This document shows positions 8,970 through 18,404 of a DNA stretch of 64,000 nt, piece by piece. The position numbers were made by a program, and so were the translations under genes. The stretch spans positions 1,178,001-1,242,000 of the forward strand of contig NZ_CP025795.1 of NCBI RefSeq assembly GCF_002906655.1. Reading direction: 5' to 3'. How positions within the stretch are numbered: position 1 is the stretch's first letter; the number at the start of each line of letters is the position of its first letter. The DNA comes from Vibrio hyugaensis. GTDB taxonomy: Bacteria > Pseudomonadota > Gammaproteobacteria > Enterobacterales > Vibrionaceae. The notes under the pieces are model-generated. The model saw only the letters and a list, made by a program, of their open reading frames with translations. It did no database searches and was not told the DNA's origin.

Positions 8970-9725
8970 ATGACATTGAATAAACAGCAACTTACACTTA
9001 ACTGCGACATGGGCGAAAGCTTTGGAGCGTGGAAAATGGGCGCAGATGAAACGGTTATGCCACATATTGATATGGCGAACATCGCGTGCGGATTCCACGC
9101 CTCCGACCCAAATGTCATGCATGATACGATTACCCTAGCCAACCAGCACGATGTAGAAATTGGAGCTCACCCTGGCTATCCCGACATTCAGGGATTTGGC
9201 CGTCGTAGTTTGGCTATGAACAACGATGACATTACCAACATGGTGATTTATCAAGTTGGCGCGCTGCAGGCACTGTGTAAAGCGCAATACACCGACATTG
9301 GTTACATCAAACCTCATGGTGCGTTATACAACGATATGATGGCAAATGACGGTGTTTTCTTGGCCTTAGTCAAAGCGGCCGCATTGTTCAAAGTCCCTTT
9401 AATGATCCTTGCTTCACAAGAGAATGAAAAATACCTTGAGATTGCTGATGATTTCGATGTCCCTTTGCTCTTTGAAGCGTTTGCAGATCGACGTTACCAA
9501 GACGACGGTTTACTCACTCCTAGAACCCACCCTAACGCGGTATTAAACACAGAACACGCCATTCTTGAGCAAGTTAAAATGCTGGCAGAATCAGGCAGAG
9601 TAAAAACGGCTTCAGGCCAATACATTCTCTTAGAGGCCGATACCATTTGCGTACATGGAGACAATGAAGAATCGATCACGTTGATACAAAAAATACGTCA
9701 GAGTCTCTACACCGGAGGAAATTAA
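8970..9725 (+). CDS. pxpA: 5-oxoprolinase subunit A (LamB/YcsF family)
   Basis: 251 residues, the standard length. With PxpB and PxpC it forms the prokaryotic ATP-dependent 5-oxoprolinase, which opens 5-oxo-L-proline (pyroglutamate, a damage product of glutamine) to glutamate in the cytoplasm. Family motifs: LNCDMGESFG (10-19), NIACGFHASDP (43-53), IKPHGALYND (112-121) and a C-terminal ICVHGD segment. First gene of a tight operon: its TAA (9723-9725) shares a base with the pxpB ATG. No strong ribosome site is visible at 8970, but the start fits the conserved N-terminus. Confidence 0.93.
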   Translation: MTLNKQQLTLNCDMGESFGAWKMGADETVMPHIDMANIACGFHASDPNVMHDTITLANQHDVEIGAHPGYPDIQGFGRRSLAMNNDDITNMVIYQVGALQALCKAQYTDIGYIKPHGALYNDMMANDGVFLALVKAAALFKVPLMILASQENEKYLEIADDFDVPLLFEAFADRRYQDDGLLTPRTHPNAVLNTEHAILEQVKMLAESGRVKTASGQYILLEADTICVHGDNEESITLIQKIRQSLYTGGN

Positions 9726-10408
9726 TGAATCAAGGGCAGTTTTCTATCTCACCGATATCAGAGTGCAGTATTCTTATTCGCTTCGAAGAACCTATTACAG
9801 TTGAGCACATTGGCGAACTCGCACATCAGATTGTTGACAAGTTAAATATGATCGTCATGAACGTGGTTCCATCTTACCGCACCATCTTGATAGATTATTT
9901 GCCCTTTCGAATTCAAGAAGCGTCGATTTTAAATGAGCTTCAACATCTCATCTCTCGTTTCGACGTTCAGTCCATGGACAACAAACAGCCAAATTACATT
10001 TCTATCCCAGTCTACTATTCTGAAGAAACCGCTCTTGATCTTAAGCGGTTTGAACTTAAAGGGTTAACGCTGACAGAGCTTATCGAGCAGCACACACAAG
10101 TGGTTTATACTGTGTCAGCAATTGGGTTTGCCCCGGGCTTTGCATTCCTTTCTGACGTAGCAGAACGCATTCAAATACCAAGACATCAAACCCCAAGAAC
10201 GCACGTTCCTGCTGGAAGTGTCGCAATCGCTGACTCTAAAACAGCGGTGTATCCTTCTGATAGCCCTGGAGGTTGGAACATCATCGGCAGAACCCCTATT
10301 TCCCTCTTTGTGGATACCCCTCCCTTTATCCCTTTTGAAGTAGGTGACAAGGTCACATTTGGTGCAATATCAAAACAAGAATTCCTCAACTTAGGAGGTA
10401 TTCTATGA
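9725..10408 (+). CDS. pxpB: 5-oxoprolinase subunit B (KipI-like)
   Basis: 227 residues, carboxyltransferase domain C/D family (KipI/PxpB). Motifs: AIGFAPGFAFL (about 134-144), TPRTHVPAGSVAIA (about 156-169) and SPGGWNIIGRTP (about 178-189). Its start overlaps the pxpA stop (TAATG) and its own stop overlaps the pxpC start (ATGA), so the three are translationally coupled. The Bacillus relative KipI inhibits the sporulation kinase KinA; in a Vibrio pxpABC operon the oxoprolinase role is the sound reading. Confidence 0.92.
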   Translation: MNQGQFSISPISECSILIRFEEPITVEHIGELAHQIVDKLNMIVMNVVPSYRTILIDYLPFRIQEASILNELQHLISRFDVQSMDNKQPNYISIPVYYSEETALDLKRFELKGLTLTELIEQHTQVVYTVSAIGFAPGFAFLSDVAERIQIPRHQTPRTHVPAGSVAIADSKTAVYPSDSPGGWNIIGRTPISLFVDTPPFIPFEVGDKVTFGAISKQEFLNLGGIL

Positions 10409-11340
10409 GTCGAATAGGATTATATGTAGAAAAACCAGGAGCGCTCTCTCTGATTCAAGATTTTGGACGCTTTGGCTTAGCTCATATCGGAATCACTCAA
10501 GGCGGACCAGTGGATGATTACGCATACAGTTGGTCTAATCATTTACTCAATAACCCTGTCAATTGCTCAGTCATCGAAGTTACTCTCGGTAACGCGAGCT
10601 TTAAAGCATTATCGGATTGTCATCTAGCAATTTGTGGTGGGGATTTAAATGCTTCTGTTGAAGGTTCGCCTATCGCCAATTGGTCTGATTTCACCTTAAA
10701 AAAAGGTCAAACACTTCGATTTGGTATGGCAAAAAATGGACTGCGCGCTTATCTAGCAGTCAAAGGTGGTTTTAGCGTCAGTACGCATCTTGGTAGCAGT
10801 TCAACGGTCGTTCGTGAGGCGCTCGGAGGTTTGCAAGGAAACGGTGAAGCGCTTCAAGTTGGTGATATCGTTGAATGTCACCCTCATCCACTGCCGAATA
10901 CTAAACCTAAGCAGATGACGTTCCGATTCAAACCTGATTACAACCTACCGATTAAACTAAGAGTGATCGAAGGCTATCAACACGAAGATTTCTCCCAACA
11001 ATCTGTCAACGATTTCTATTCCAGTCGTTTTTCGATTTCAACGAATTCAAATCGTATGGGCTATAGATTGGAAGGCAAAACGATCATGCCGCCATATGAC
11101 GGTATTTTATCTGAGGGCATTGCACTAGGCTCAATTCAAATCCCAAATGATGGTAATCCCATCGTGTTGCTGAATGATCACCAAACAATTGGGGGGTATC
11201 CAAAGTTTGGCTGCGTTGCGAGAATTGATTTACCGCGTTTAGCACAAGCAAAGCCAGGTCAAGCGGTGAGTTTTGTTAAGGGAGATAGAAAAGGCTTGCA
11301 GGATGTTTGGTGTCAGTGGGCTCAGTTTTTCGGGTACTGA
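10405..11340 (+). CDS. pxpC: 5-oxoprolinase subunit C (biotin-dependent carboxyltransferase-like, KipA)
   Basis: 311 residues, carboxyltransferase domain A/B family. The N-terminal part has the typical SLIQDFGRFGLAHIGITQGG and PVDDYAYSWSN. Later come AYLAVKGGF, NRMGYRLEG and the ending VLLNDHQTIGGYPKFGCVA, all family landmarks. It completes the PxpABC enzyme. ATGA overlap with pxpB. The gene is convergent with the FAD oxidoreductase (52-base gap); I see no strong terminator between them. Confidence 0.92.
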   Translation: MSRIGLYVEKPGALSLIQDFGRFGLAHIGITQGGPVDDYAYSWSNHLLNNPVNCSVIEVTLGNASFKALSDCHLAICGGDLNASVEGSPIANWSDFTLKKGQTLRFGMAKNGLRAYLAVKGGFSVSTHLGSSSTVVREALGGLQGNGEALQVGDIVECHPHPLPNTKPKQMTFRFKPDYNLPIKLRVIEGYQHEDFSQQSVNDFYSSRFSISTNSNRMGYRLEGKTIMPPYDGILSEGIALGSIQIPNDGNPIVLLNDHQTIGGYPKFGCVARIDLPRLAQAKPGQAVSFVKGDRKGLQDVWCQWAQFFGY

Positions 11341-11392
11341 GCCCTAACTTCGTTAAACATTATCCATGAGGATATTTGCAGTGAAGTCGAAT

Positions 11393-12826
11393 TTACATGC
11401 CGTAGCGCTCAGCTAATGCTTGTGGGTAACCACGTTGCTGAGTGAGCTTGATAGCAAACTGTTCGACTTCTTCTGCGGTCCACTTAACCGCATCAGGATG
11501 CTGACTCTCAACATGGCTACTTGGCTCGATATCAAACCAGTATTGCGCCATTTTTTGCGCTGCTAGTAAGGTCGATGAGGCTTTAACCACCTCAACACGT
11601 GCATAATTGTTATCTTCAAACGTAACATCAGCAGCACGAAGCACAGGATCAGTACCCGGTATCTGCTGAGCACCAAATAAAGCTTTACCACCTTTTATCG
11701 CGGTATTGTAATCTGGGATAAATTGCGCCATGTGCTGAATCGCATTGTCAGTGCGCTCTTCAAGAACCTCTTGCCGCCAACCGTTGCGTATCTTAGAAAG
11801 CAAGCGTGTTGGTAACACCGGTTGCGCAGACTCAGCGCTACTTTCGACCAAACCATCATCAAACAATGTGATGCCTTTCGTCATACCATGCAATTGAAAG
11901 TAGCCGTTACCGTAAGGCGTCAGTTGCGCCATACCCTTGTCTGTCCCCCGAGGGCCATGGAAGATAACTTCTGGCCACTGCTGATCACACGCTTCCCAAC
12001 GAGTCACATAAGCCGCTTTAAATTCAACAAGCCGATCTCGTTTTACGCCGATGGAATCATCAACTTCACCGGTTTCGAAGCCGCAAGCATTGATGAGATA
12101 GTCGCAATACAATTGCTTATCTATTCCGTCTTGTTGGAAACATAACGACCATGTATCACCATTCCATGACGCATCTTTCAGCTCAGCTTGAGTATATACC
12201 TGAACATTCGGAAGCTGTGCCAGCGTCATGTTGGCAACAGCAGCTAATCGGAAAACACTCCAACCATACTCTTGTACTGCGACTACTGGGTACTTCAACG
12301 TGTCTAGATCGGCATGTTGTGCAAATGGAATACACCACTCATCGATCGTTTGAGGGTTCTCTGGTTGAATACCGTCAGCTAAAGCTAATAACGCTTCTTT
12401 TGAATAGAGCTTGTAATACGCTTCTGGATCTCCCAAAACTTGATTTCGGGCGTCTTGCTTAACAAGAGACTGATAGGCGCTTTTGATGGTCTCTAAACGA
12501 GGGATGAGCGTAGTAGGGTCTCCACCATCGGAGTGAGGCACTGCAATGACGGTTGGTCGAATATTCAATGAGTGAGGATACAAACGAATTGTATCAATAG
12601 ACTGCGTTAAAAGATCTAGGCACTGTTGCTCAGAAATTTCCCGATATAGGTTCCCACCAGCATGTAAATGACAGATAGGTGGACCATTAACGAGCGAAAC
12701 ACCTTTCTCGATCACCGATACCTGAAAACCTAGCTCTGCAAAATGAATAGCAGCGGTTGCCCCTGCAACGCCACCACCGATTACTGCGATATGTTTATCT
12801 TTACGATTTGGAAACTCAGACTTCAT
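11393..12826 (-). CDS. FAD-dependent oxidoreductase, function unknown
   Basis: 477 residues. It begins with an FAD-binding Rossmann fold (IAVIGGGVAGATAAIHFAEL, about 13-32, followed by VSVIEKG), as in the DAO/NAD(P)-binding-like flavoenzymes. GPPICHLHAGGNLYREI (about 47-63) and a late ALFGAQQIPGTDPVLRAADV segment probably complete FAD and substrate contacts. There is no signal peptide or membrane helix. The substrate is not evident. It faces the pxpABC operon but on the other strand, so shared function is not implied. A CRP-like site lies about 65 bases upstream. Confidence 0.75.
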   Translation of the reverse strand: MKSEFPNRKDKHIAVIGGGVAGATAAIHFAELGFQVSVIEKGVSLVNGPPICHLHAGGNLYREISEQQCLDLLTQSIDTIRLYPHSLNIRPTVIAVPHSDGGDPTTLIPRLETIKSAYQSLVKQDARNQVLGDPEAYYKLYSKEALLALADGIQPENPQTIDEWCIPFAQHADLDTLKYPVVAVQEYGWSVFRLAAVANMTLAQLPNVQVYTQAELKDASWNGDTWSLCFQQDGIDKQLYCDYLINACGFETGEVDDSIGVKRDRLVEFKAAYVTRWEACDQQWPEVIFHGPRGTDKGMAQLTPYGNGYFQLHGMTKGITLFDDGLVESSAESAQPVLPTRLLSKIRNGWRQEVLEERTDNAIQHMAQFIPDYNTAIKGGKALFGAQQIPGTDPVLRAADVTFEDNNYARVEVVKASSTLLAAQKMAQYWFDIEPSSHVESQHPDAVKWTAEEVEQFAIKLTQQRGYPQALAERYGM

Positions 12827-12889
12827 TGCTTCACTGAAATTTTTATAAGGAGAAATCTTTACTTAATGTTGATTCTACTCGCCTTTGAG

Positions 12890-12905
12890 CATGATTAAAA
12901 TCACA
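12890..12905. promoter_or_regulatory. Candidate CRP/FNR-type site upstream of the FAD oxidoreductase
   Basis: CATGA-TTAAAA-TCACA: one perfect CRP half-site and one half-site with two changes, on the same N6 spacing and with nearly the same core as the perfect site at 2783. It lies 64-79 bases upstream of the start at 12826. Confidence 0.35.
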
Positions 12906-13094
12906 AAAAGTTCATGGGTTTGCATTTGTTAACGATATACGTCAAAAGTTACTTTTAAGAGCAAAAAATTTCGCAAAAAAATGCTTGACGAGGTTGTTGA
13001 GAAAGCGAATTTTTAGGGGCATGTGCATAATAATTTTGCTCCAACACCCATGGTGTAAAGCCTGCGGAAACACCCTACTTTTCGACCACTTCAG

Positions 13095-13131
13095 TTATCC
13101 AAAAAGTTATCCACTGTTTTTGTGGATAACT
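13095..13131. other. DnaA-box-like cluster forming a 10-bp hairpin; possible weak minus-strand terminator
   Basis: The 354-base gap 12827-13180 holds little else. TTATCCAAA (13095), TTATCCACT (13107) and, inverted, TGTGGATAA (13121, the exact DnaA consensus complement) lie within 37 bases. AGTTATCCAC and GTGGATAACT are perfect inverted repeats with a 7-base loop. On the minus strand the hairpin is followed by TTTTT, about 50 bases past the ABC permease stop, so it may instead be that operon's terminator. The stem is A/T-rich for a terminator. Confidence 0.4.
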
Positions 13132-13180
13132 AAAATAAAACTGTCATAGAGCGCTTCCGCTGTGACTAACTCACGTTGCA

Positions 13181-15637
13181 TTAAGTGTTTACAGGGGTTA
13201 ACAATCTTTTCAATAAACTCATCACCACTAAGGCTAGAACAGCAAACGTACCCAGAGGCAAAGCTATCCACAATTCTGGGTGGATCTGTGGGTTCAGATC
13301 AAAGCCATATTTCATCACAGCAGCGACACAAAGCTCTGCAGCTATGACGGCTACACCACTCGCAACAACGGCCATGATCCCATACTCCGCCCACAACGTG
13401 GTATTGATCCGTTTTTTACTTGTTCCCAAGGTACGATACAAGCGAATTTCTTGCTGTCGTTGAGAGAGGCTCAGCCTCAACAGCGTAAAGATCAGTAATA
13501 AACCAGCAACAACACCCAATAGAGCAAGAATAGTAATAGCAGAGACGATTTGTTGTACGAGTTCTTGTATCTTGTCTCCCATCGTACGAATATCGAGAAC
13601 CGAAACCGTTGGATGAGCGCGAGACATTGAAGTTAGTAACGCATCATCATCTTCGCTAATACGATAACTGATCAAATAGGAGCCAGGTAAGCTAGCCATG
13701 ACATCCGAAGAAAAAATGAAGTAGAAATTGGGCTTCATATCTCGCCATTCTACATGTCGGATACTATCAACCGTTGCATCGAAATTCTGGCTGTTAATCA
13801 CAAAGCGAAGTGTATCACCCAGCTCTATCCCTAAGTCCTCTGCAACTTTAGCTTCGACTGAGACGCTGTCCTTATTCGTCCACTCACCAGAAAGCACTTC
13901 GTTGTATTCAGGTAACACATCGCCCCATGTCAGGTTGAGTTCACGACGAATCGCATCAGACCCCTCGCCTTGATACTCGATTTCCTTAACGTTCTCGCCA
14001 TTAATTTCGGTCAATCTACCACGAATAATTGGGAATGCTTGTGACCGTGTCACTTGGTTTTTATCTAACGTTTCCAGATAGCTATCTAACTCATAGTCCG
14101 CAATATTTAAAGCAAATACATTCGGGGCGTCAGCTGGCAGAGTCCTCGCCCAGTCAGCAAGAATATCGCTACGCACCAACCAGATAATAGAAAGCAACAT
14201 TAGAGATAACGATAACGCACCAAACTGAAGTCCACTCGTAAGCGGCGTTCTGTTGATACGACTTAAAGCCAGTTTCATTGCAGGGCGTGTTGATATCCGT
14301 GCAAATAATTTGGTGAGTCCAACGCTCACCGCCGCCAACACAATAAATAATGTCGCAATACCAGCTAAGACTATCCACACCAACGTGTTATTAGCATAAA
14401 TAACCAATAGAGGAACCACTGGGACCAAAACTAACAACATACGTTTCCATGAACGTTTTGCTGTCCCTTGCTGGAGCACTTCTAAGGCGGGAGTTTTGAT
14501 AAGGCCAAGTAGTGGAATCCCAAGTGCAGGCACCGTAATCAATATGGCAGAGGCGACAGACACAAGTATTGGTGTGACGCCGTAACTAGGTAATGGATTT
14601 GGCAGCAAGTCTTTCAGTGGGATTCGCAATAGGTACTCTAACCCACTGCCAAGCAAGATGCCGACGACACTTGCACTCACCAACAGAATCGTAACTTGTA
14701 TTAAAAGCCATTTTTCAATCCAGCGACGACTTGCCCCTAAGCTCTTTAACATCGCTATGGTTTGCGTGCGGCTGTTCACGTAACTTTGACACGTTAATAC
14801 TAATGTAGTTGCCGCCATTATGATGACAATAGCAACGGTAAGAGATAAGTATTGAGTCGTGCGGTCGAATACTTCATTACTGCGACTTGCGGTGTCTTGT
14901 GTTCGCCAACGGTCACTGGGTGAAAGCTCGGTGCTGTCTTGCAATTTAGTAAGAGTCGCGTCGTCACCTTTCAGAAACAATCGGTATTGTACTCGACTAC
15001 CAACTTGTATTGCGCCCGTTTTGGCCACGTCTGACGAACTTATGTAGGCGGAAGGCATTTGTTGGAAAGGATTAAAACTCAGTCCCGGTTCCATTAATAC
15101 TGCGCCTGAAACCGTAAAATCAGCATCGCCTATCGTGACAATGTCACCTTTACTTACTTCTAGCTGGGCCATAATACGTTCATCAAGCCACAGTTGGTTC
15201 TGCGTTACATGACCTGACTCATTACTATCCAGTACTAGGTCCCCCATAAGTGGGTAGTTTTCATCAACCGCCCTTACGGTAATCAACTGCATCCCATTCT
15301 CACTAAAAGCCATGGTCGCAAACCGCGTCATAGTTGAACGTTCAAGCGCTTGTGTGCTCGCTAGAAGCGGTTCTGGAATCGGATTGGCAGAGACAAAAAC
15401 AGCGTCAGCAGTTAACGCATCCTTACCTTGTTTAATAATCACCTGCTCCATTCGCTCCGCCAGTGCCGATAATGCGAAAATGCTAGCGATCACCAATACC
15501 AATGCCACACTGATGGGCCATAAGTTACCTTGACGTATTTCACCTAAACTCCAGCGGATAAGACTCTTATTTGGTGATTGTTTAGGGTTAACGTGCCCTT
15601 GGTCGGAACCTTGTTCGCTTGAAGAAATTACGGACAT
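13181..15637 (-). CDS. ybbP: ABC transporter permease, FtsX/MacB-like (YbbP type)
   Basis: 818 residues. The N-terminal helix (about 35-58) is followed by a large periplasmic MacB-PCD-like domain, then FtsX-type four-helix blocks (helices around 265-420), additional helices, a second periplasmic domain, and a final FtsX block near 690-810 (AITILALLGVVAGLLLIFTL, LRLSLSQRQQEIRLYRTLG). E. coli YbbP is similar in size and sits in the same ybbP-ybbA-tesA order. Its substrate is not established; lipid or envelope-related export is the usual inference. It overlaps the ATPase gene by 10 bases. Confidence 0.85.
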   Translation of the reverse strand: MSVISSSEQGSDQGHVNPKQSPNKSLIRWSLGEIRQGNLWPISVALVLVIASIFALSALAERMEQVIIKQGKDALTADAVFVSANPIPEPLLASTQALERSTMTRFATMAFSENGMQLITVRAVDENYPLMGDLVLDSNESGHVTQNQLWLDERIMAQLEVSKGDIVTIGDADFTVSGAVLMEPGLSFNPFQQMPSAYISSSDVAKTGAIQVGSRVQYRLFLKGDDATLTKLQDSTELSPSDRWRTQDTASRSNEVFDRTTQYLSLTVAIVIIMAATTLVLTCQSYVNSRTQTIAMLKSLGASRRWIEKWLLIQVTILLVSASVVGILLGSGLEYLLRIPLKDLLPNPLPSYGVTPILVSVASAILITVPALGIPLLGLIKTPALEVLQQGTAKRSWKRMLLVLVPVVPLLVIYANNTLVWIVLAGIATLFIVLAAVSVGLTKLFARISTRPAMKLALSRINRTPLTSGLQFGALSLSLMLLSIIWLVRSDILADWARTLPADAPNVFALNIADYELDSYLETLDKNQVTRSQAFPIIRGRLTEINGENVKEIEYQGEGSDAIRRELNLTWGDVLPEYNEVLSGEWTNKDSVSVEAKVAEDLGIELGDTLRFVINSQNFDATVDSIRHVEWRDMKPNFYFIFSSDVMASLPGSYLISYRISEDDDALLTSMSRAHPTVSVLDIRTMGDKIQELVQQIVSAITILALLGVVAGLLLIFTLLRLSLSQRQQEIRLYRTLGTSKKRINTTLWAEYGIMAVVASGVAVIAAELCVAAVMKYGFDLNPQIHPELWIALPLGTFAVLALVVMSLLKRLLTPVNT

Positions 15638-16329
15638 GCCACCTCCTCTATCATTTCACCCGCTTCCATTCGATAAACACGGTCACAACGGCTTGCCAAA
15701 TGACTGTCGTGGGTGACAAGAATCAAGGTCGTTCCATGTTGCTCGTTGAGGTCGAATAACAGCTCGATGACTTTCTCTGCGGTTTGATGGTCTAGGTTAC
15801 CAGTTGGTTCGTCAGCAAATAACAACTCCGGCTGGGTCATAAACGCTCTTGCAAGTGCGACGCGTTGTTGCTCACCCCCTGATAGTTGGCTCGGTAAGTG
15901 GTCAAGTCGCTTTTCCAAACCAACCGCGGTTAACAATTCAGTCGCTCTTGCATCATTCTCAGCCTCACCACGTAGGAGACAAGGAAGAGTGACATTACGT
16001 AACGCGCTGAGACTTGGGATAAGAAGAAAGCTTTGAAATACGAACCCCAACGAATCTGCTCGGATTTTAGCGCGAGCTTCATCGTCCAATTTGGAAAGCT
16101 CATGCCCTAACAATGTAATTTCACCCGATGTTGGAGTATCTAGGCCTGCAAGCAGTGTCATCAGCGTCGATTTACCCGCTCCCGACGTACCCACGATGGC
16201 GATTTTTTCTCCCTTTCTAATGTCGACGTTTACATTTTTAAGGATTGTTAATTGTTCTTGATTAGTAGAAACTTGTTTAGAAACCAAATTCGCTTGAACA
16301 ATAGGTGCTTTAAGTACAGGTGTTTGCAT
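15628..16329 (-). CDS. ybbA: ABC transporter ATP-binding protein (YbbA type)
   Basis: 233 residues, the LolD/MacB-like ATPase class. Walker A is GTSGAGKST (about 49-57), the signature motif [14 protein letters not shown] (about 144-157), Walker [13 protein letters not shown] (about 164-175), and the H-loop is LVTHD. It is the partner of the adjacent permease (10-base overlap). Its start codon overlaps that of tesA on the other strand: CATG at 16327-16330 holds both ATGs, so both mRNAs must begin inside the opposite gene. Confidence 0.9.
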   Translation of the reverse strand: MQTPVLKAPIVQANLVSKQVSTNQEQLTILKNVNVDIRKGEKIAIVGTSGAGKSTLMTLLAGLDTPTSGEITLLGHELSKLDDEARAKIRADSLGFVFQSFLLIPSLSALRNVTLPCLLRGEAENDARATELLTAVGLEKRLDHLPSQLSGGEQQRVALARAFMTQPELLFADEPTGNLDHQTAEKVIELLFDLNEQHGTTLILVTHDSHLASRCDRVYRMEAGEMIEEVACP

Positions 16330-16930
16330 GATTCGTATACTTTCCTTAGTTCTCTTTCTTAGTCTTTCCGCGACCGCTATGGCGAGCGAAAAGCTTCTTG
16401 TATTGGGCGACAGTCTGAGCGCTGGCTATCAAATGCCGATTGAGGAGAGTTGGCCTAGCTTACTCCCAGACGCGTTATTAGAACATGGCCAAGATGTAAA
16501 AGTTGTTAACGGCAGTATCTCTGGTGACACCACGGGAAACGGCTTGGCCCGCTTACCCCAGTTATTGAAGCAACACTCTCCTGACGTTGTACTCATCGAG
16601 CTAGGCGCTAATGACGGACTTCGAGGCTTCCCACCTAAGCTTATTACGTCGAACCTATCGAAAATGATTACCATGATCAAAGATTCTGGTGCGAATGTGA
16701 TCATGATGCAAATCCGTGTACCGCCTAATTATGGTAAACGCTACAGTGACATGTTCTACGATATCTACCCTAAGCTCGCAGAACATCAACAAGTTGAGTT
16801 GATGCCTTTCTTCCTAGAGCATGTAATCATCAAACCAGAATGGATGATGTCCGACGGCCTACACCCTAAACCAGAGGCACAGCCTTTTATTGCCGACTTT
16901 GTCGCGGAAGAATTGGTTAAACATCTCTAA
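16328..16930 (+). CDS. tesA: Acyl-CoA thioesterase I / lysophospholipase L1 / arylesterase
   Basis: 200 residues, SGNH-hydrolase family. Signal peptide [19 protein letters not shown] directs it to the periplasm. Block I is LVLGDSLSAGY with the nucleophilic Ser, block III GANDGLRG, and block V DGLHPK supplies the Asp/His pair. It hydrolyses acyl thioesters and lysophospholipids. It is divergent from ybbA with the two start codons overlapping by two bases, an arrangement close to that in E. coli. About 80 bases separate it from fabV on the same strand. Confidence 0.93.
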   Translation: MIRILSLVLFLSLSATAMASEKLLVLGDSLSAGYQMPIEESWPSLLPDALLEHGQDVKVVNGSISGDTTGNGLARLPQLLKQHSPDVVLIELGANDGLRGFPPKLITSNLSKMITMIKDSGANVIMMQIRVPPNYGKRYSDMFYDIYPKLAEHQQVELMPFFLEHVIIKPEWMMSDGLHPKPEAQPFIADFVAEELVKHL

Positions 16931-17013
16931 TTTTACTGGTCTAGCTCAATAAGTTTTACCTAACTTTACGTTACTCTTATCTGAATCTTATTCACCAAGG
17001 TCACATAATAAAA

Positions 17014-18213
17014 ATGCAAATAGAACCGTTAATTCAAGGTGTTGTAGCTCGTTCGTCGCATCCATATGGTTGCCGTGCTTCCATCAAAGAGCAAATTGAT
17101 TTCGTAAAACAAGCGCCACAAATCAAAAAAGGCCCAAAGCGGGTTTTGATCATTGGTGCTTCCTCCGGCTTTGGATTGGCCGCTCGTATCGCCCTAACCT
17201 TTGGTGGCGCAGAAGCTGACACAATTGGCGTATCTTTTGAACGCGGCCCGTCAGACAAAGGGGTTGGTAGCGCAGGTTGGTACAACAATATCTTCTTTAA
17301 AGAAGAAGCAATACATCATGGCCGTACAGCCATCAACATCGTTGGCGATGCCTTTTCGGATACGGTCCGTAATCAAGTGATTGAAGCGATTGAAACCTAC
17401 TTTGAAGGTGAAGTTGACTTAGTTATTTACAGCTTGGCAACGGGTGTTCGTCCTATGCCGAATTCAGAAGAGTTTTGGCGCAGTGTTATCAAACCTATCG
17501 GCGAGTCAGTCACTGGCGCTTCAATTATGCTAGAGAACGATCAATGGGTTGAATCGTCACTTGAACCAGCAACCGAAGAAGAAGCGGCTGCGACCATCAA
17601 AGTCATGGGCGGTGATGACTGGGAAAGTTGGATTGATGCTTTAATCAACTCAGAATCGGTTGCTGAAGGCTGTAAAACCATTGCTTTCTCTTACATGGGC
17701 CCAGAAGTAACTCACCCTATCTACCTTGACGGTACGTTGGGCCGAGCAAAGGTAGACTTACACCAAACCAGCCATTCGTTGAATTTGAAAATGGCTAACT
17801 TCGGCGGTAGTGCTCACGCGACGGTGTGTAAAGCTTTAGTGACCAAAGCGAGTGTATTCATACCGGCGTTGAGCCCTTATCTACTGGCGCTTTATCGCGT
17901 GATGAAAGAAAAAGGCACACATGAACGATGTATTGAGCAAATGCAACGTTTATTCACAACTAAGTTGTATGACCAAGAAAAAGTACCCGTCGATGGTGAA
18001 CGCTTGATCCGTATTGATGATCTTGAGTTAGATCCACAAGTTCAACAAGAGGTCTCTGCCATCCTTGAGCAAATGAATGCAGACAATTTTAAAGAGCTTG
18101 GCGATTATGAAGGCTTCAAAGATGAGTTCATGAAGCTGAACGGGTTTAACTTTGAAGGCGTGGATTACTCACAAGACATCTCTTTAAAAACATTAAAAGC
18201 ACTCAAGCCATAG
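17014..18213 (+). CDS. fabV: Enoyl-ACP reductase (trans-2-enoyl-CoA reductase), FabV
   Basis: 399 residues, the characteristic FabV length (FabI is about 260). It reduces trans-2-enoyl-ACP with NADH, the last step of fatty-acid elongation, and confers natural triclosan tolerance where characterised. The nucleotide motif IGASSGFGLAARIAL lies at 48-62. The catalytic Tyr-x8-Lys reads YLDGTLGRAK (about 235-244), the FabV spacing. A strong terminator follows. No other fab gene is adjacent. Confidence 0.96.
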   Translation: MQIEPLIQGVVARSSHPYGCRASIKEQIDFVKQAPQIKKGPKRVLIIGASSGFGLAARIALTFGGAEADTIGVSFERGPSDKGVGSAGWYNNIFFKEEAIHHGRTAINIVGDAFSDTVRNQVIEAIETYFEGEVDLVIYSLATGVRPMPNSEEFWRSVIKPIGESVTGASIMLENDQWVESSLEPATEEEAAATIKVMGGDDWESWIDALINSESVAEGCKTIAFSYMGPEVTHPIYLDGTLGRAKVDLHQTSHSLNLKMANFGGSAHATVCKALVTKASVFIPALSPYLLALYRVMKEKGTHERCIEQMQRLFTTKLYDQEKVPVDGERLIRIDDLELDPQVQQEVSAILEQMNADNFKELGDYEGFKDEFMKLNGFNFEGVDYSQDISLKTLKALKP

Positions 18214-18255
18214 CCAACAGCTTGTCTCATAGGTGAGATAGTGCCAAGTAATTCA

Positions 18256-18287
18256 AAGTCCTGAACGGTTTTCAGGACTTTTTTTTG
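18256..18287 (+). terminator. Rho-independent terminator of fabV
   Basis: Stem AAGTCCTGAA/TTCAGGACTT with a CGGTT loop followed by eight or more T, 43 bases after the stop codon. Confidence 0.92.
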
Positions 18288-18404
18288 TTTCGAAATCTCC
18301 CACCCCTATACTTAATCTTAACGAGTGGTTAAATAGCAGCCTCAGCACAAGAATAAAAACAAAACCTCTATTCACAGGAAGTGAACGTTCGGGAAGGATA
18401 CCTT

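Noticed and set aside
12980..13016. Short frame ATGCTTGACGAGG... and a TTGACG promoter in the 12.8-13.2 kb gap
   Set aside because: The frame has 11 codons with no ribosome site, and no -10 element lies at a proper distance from TTGACG.
16935..16941. ACTGGTC upstream of fabV as a FadR site
   Set aside because: Only one half-site is present; the second half (AGCTC) does not match.
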